Origin: Streptomyces sp. SS1-1
GTDB lineage: Bacteria > Actinomycetota > Actinomycetes > Streptomycetales > Streptomycetaceae
DNA length: 49,440 bases
Direction: 5' to 3'
Assembly: GCF_008973465.1 (NCBI RefSeq)
Contig: NZ_WBXN01000002.1
Coordinates: 1-49,440 of the forward strand
The translations under genes were made by a program, and so were the position numbers. Within the stretch, counting starts at the first letter, position 1. Each line of letters opens with the position of its first letter. The notes beneath the pieces were generated by a model, which saw only the letters and a program-made list of their open reading frames with translations, was not told the origin of the DNA and did not search any database. Positions 48,476 through 49,440 of the stretch are shown here, piece after piece.

Positions 48476-49440
48476 TCAGCCGGCCCCTGCCCCCCAACGA
48501 CGGCCGACCTCATCAACCAGCTCGCCGCAGAACGCACACAACTCCACCGCCCGTGGTAGCCAACACGTGACATCTTGGCCCGTGCTCGACCGCCTTTCAC
48601 AGCGCATGCCGAGGGCGTCCAGCGCGGCCTTGCGTTGAGGGCTGAGTTTGGCTGCGCGGCGGCGTGCGTTGGCGATGAACGATCCCAGCCCGAGCTGCTT
48701 GCCGTCGATTTCCTCGCGGTGCTGGCGGGGGACGCGTAGGTGGCCTTCGCGGGCGTGGAACTGGCGGGCTGCGGCCATGTTCTGCTCCCAGATCTCGTCC
48801 TGGGACCGCCGCACCGGCCGGAGCTCCCGCCCTGCTCGGAGTCGATCCCGAGGGATTCCAGGAGCCACTGCTGGGCCGGAACCAGCCGATCCACCCGGCG
48901 CGCGTGCCCTGCGATCCAGGTCCCCAGGTCTTCGCCCTGGACGACGACCTCTCCCGTGCCGGCCGGGAGAGCCCCGCCAGCCTTCACGTGGGCGAGGTGA
49001 GCCGGTAACACCTCTGCCACCCGATCTCCCACGCCGGGCACCACCCAGGATCGATCTCGTCCAGCGCATCCATCCGCGCCGGGGAAAGCTCACCGCACTG
49101 GACACCCCCGTTTCCCCGTTCGCGCGCCGTACGGCGTTCTCACGCGCCTTCTTGCCGCTGCACGCTGGTTTTGGCCCACACCCCGATGGGGAAACCGTCC
49201 CCGCCCCACACCGCGGACGCCGGCGCAGGAAGTGCCCATGCGTGTCGGCGTAGGAGCGGGCCACCTCCAGGCCGGCCTCCACGCGGATGCATGCACGGAC
49301 CAGACCATGCCAGAGCCTCCAGCTCCGCCACCCTCGACGCCTCCAGAACCCCGCCGCGTAGTACTTCCGCTGATCAGCGACGAACACCCCCCACGGATGC
49401 GAGCCCACGCCCGGCCAGTCCTCCGGCGTGACATACGTGA
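48476..49440 (-). pseudogene. Helicase-associated-domain gene, partial and frameshifted
   Basis: The N-terminal part lies beyond the window. Reading leftward in alternating frames gives GSHPWGVFVADQRKYYAAG, then EVARSYADTHGHFL, SAVWGGDGFPIGVWAK, GELSPARMDALDEIDPGW, AHVKAGGALPAGTGEVVVQG, QQWLLESLGID and WEQNMAAARQFHAREGHLRV followed by KQLGLGSFIANARRRAAKLS. These are repeated helicase-associated (HA) domains. In Streptomyces they sit at the C-terminus of large helicases often encoded near chromosome or plasmid ends. Roughly seven or more one-base shifts break the frame. Confidence 0.65.

Noticed and set aside
1..49440. CRISPR arrays, rRNA or tRNA genes, insertion-sequence transposases
   Set aside because: None seen. 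Repeats found are short phased motifs, palindromes or one tandem duplication, without spacer structure or transposase motifs.

Overview
The window looks like part of a Streptomyces linear plasmid, or a close actinomycete relative. The evidence is very high GC, frequent GTG starts with GGAGG-type ribosome sites, four genes with rare TTA codons, and a gene set typical of Streptomyces plasmids: a pSLA2-style replication pair, Tap/Tpg-like telomere proteins, single-protein TraB-type conjugation, a WhiB-like protein and plasmid ParA/ParB. No telomere-like foldback sequence, tRNA, rRNA or CRISPR array was seen.

Layout. 0.06-3.9 kb: a large mosaic leftward gene (HTH, coiled coil, M23 peptidase, pentapeptide repeats, DUF3710), a small membrane protein and an unknown gene. 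3.9-9.8 kb: one leftward replication block, read as initiator (with iterons inside its coding sequence), DnaB-like helicase, Tap-like protein, Tpg-like protein and a winged-helix protein. 10-14.7 kb: a small Tap-like HTH regulator and an unexplained cassette with a HAD phosphatase, an NAD-binding dehydrogenase, two P-loop kinases and a GntR regulator that has a paired operator. 15-30.1 kb: a rightward transfer region with many small proteins, a DUF2637 SpdB-like protein, a Nudix hydrolase, the TraB translocase with an FtsK-gamma end, a Pycsar-effector-like membrane protein, a GGDEF protein and a WhiB-like protein. 30.3-34.2 kb: the partition locus, with ParA carrying tandem ribbon-helix-helix segments, ParB, and four perfect palindromes sharing GTTGTCCGCGGACAAC that are strong parS candidates. 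34.2-40.5 kb: a replication-relaxation protein cut by an in-frame TAG, an Mrr-like membrane nuclease and a CoiA-like nuclease. 40.6-43.9 kb: a tyrosine recombinase, a small HTH protein and a zinc-rich degenerate recombinase in overlapping order. 44-49.4 kb: a frame-split XRE regulator, small membrane proteins and two genes broken by many single-base shifts.

How the parts fit. Replication would start bidirectionally at the internal iterons using the initiator and helicase, while the Tap/Tpg-like pair would complete the linear ends. TraB with SpdB and the small proteins would move double-stranded DNA between mycelia. A 21-bp-phased GTTTCG motif around spdB is the best candidate for a cis-acting transfer or control site. 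ParAB and the palindromes would secure inheritance. TTA codons in the GGDEF, nuclease, XRE and M23-fusion genes suggest bldA-linked developmental control.

Main cautions: functions are read from motifs without database searches, and the last 2.5 kb carries so many single-base frame changes that sequencing error near a contig end is as likely as gene decay.
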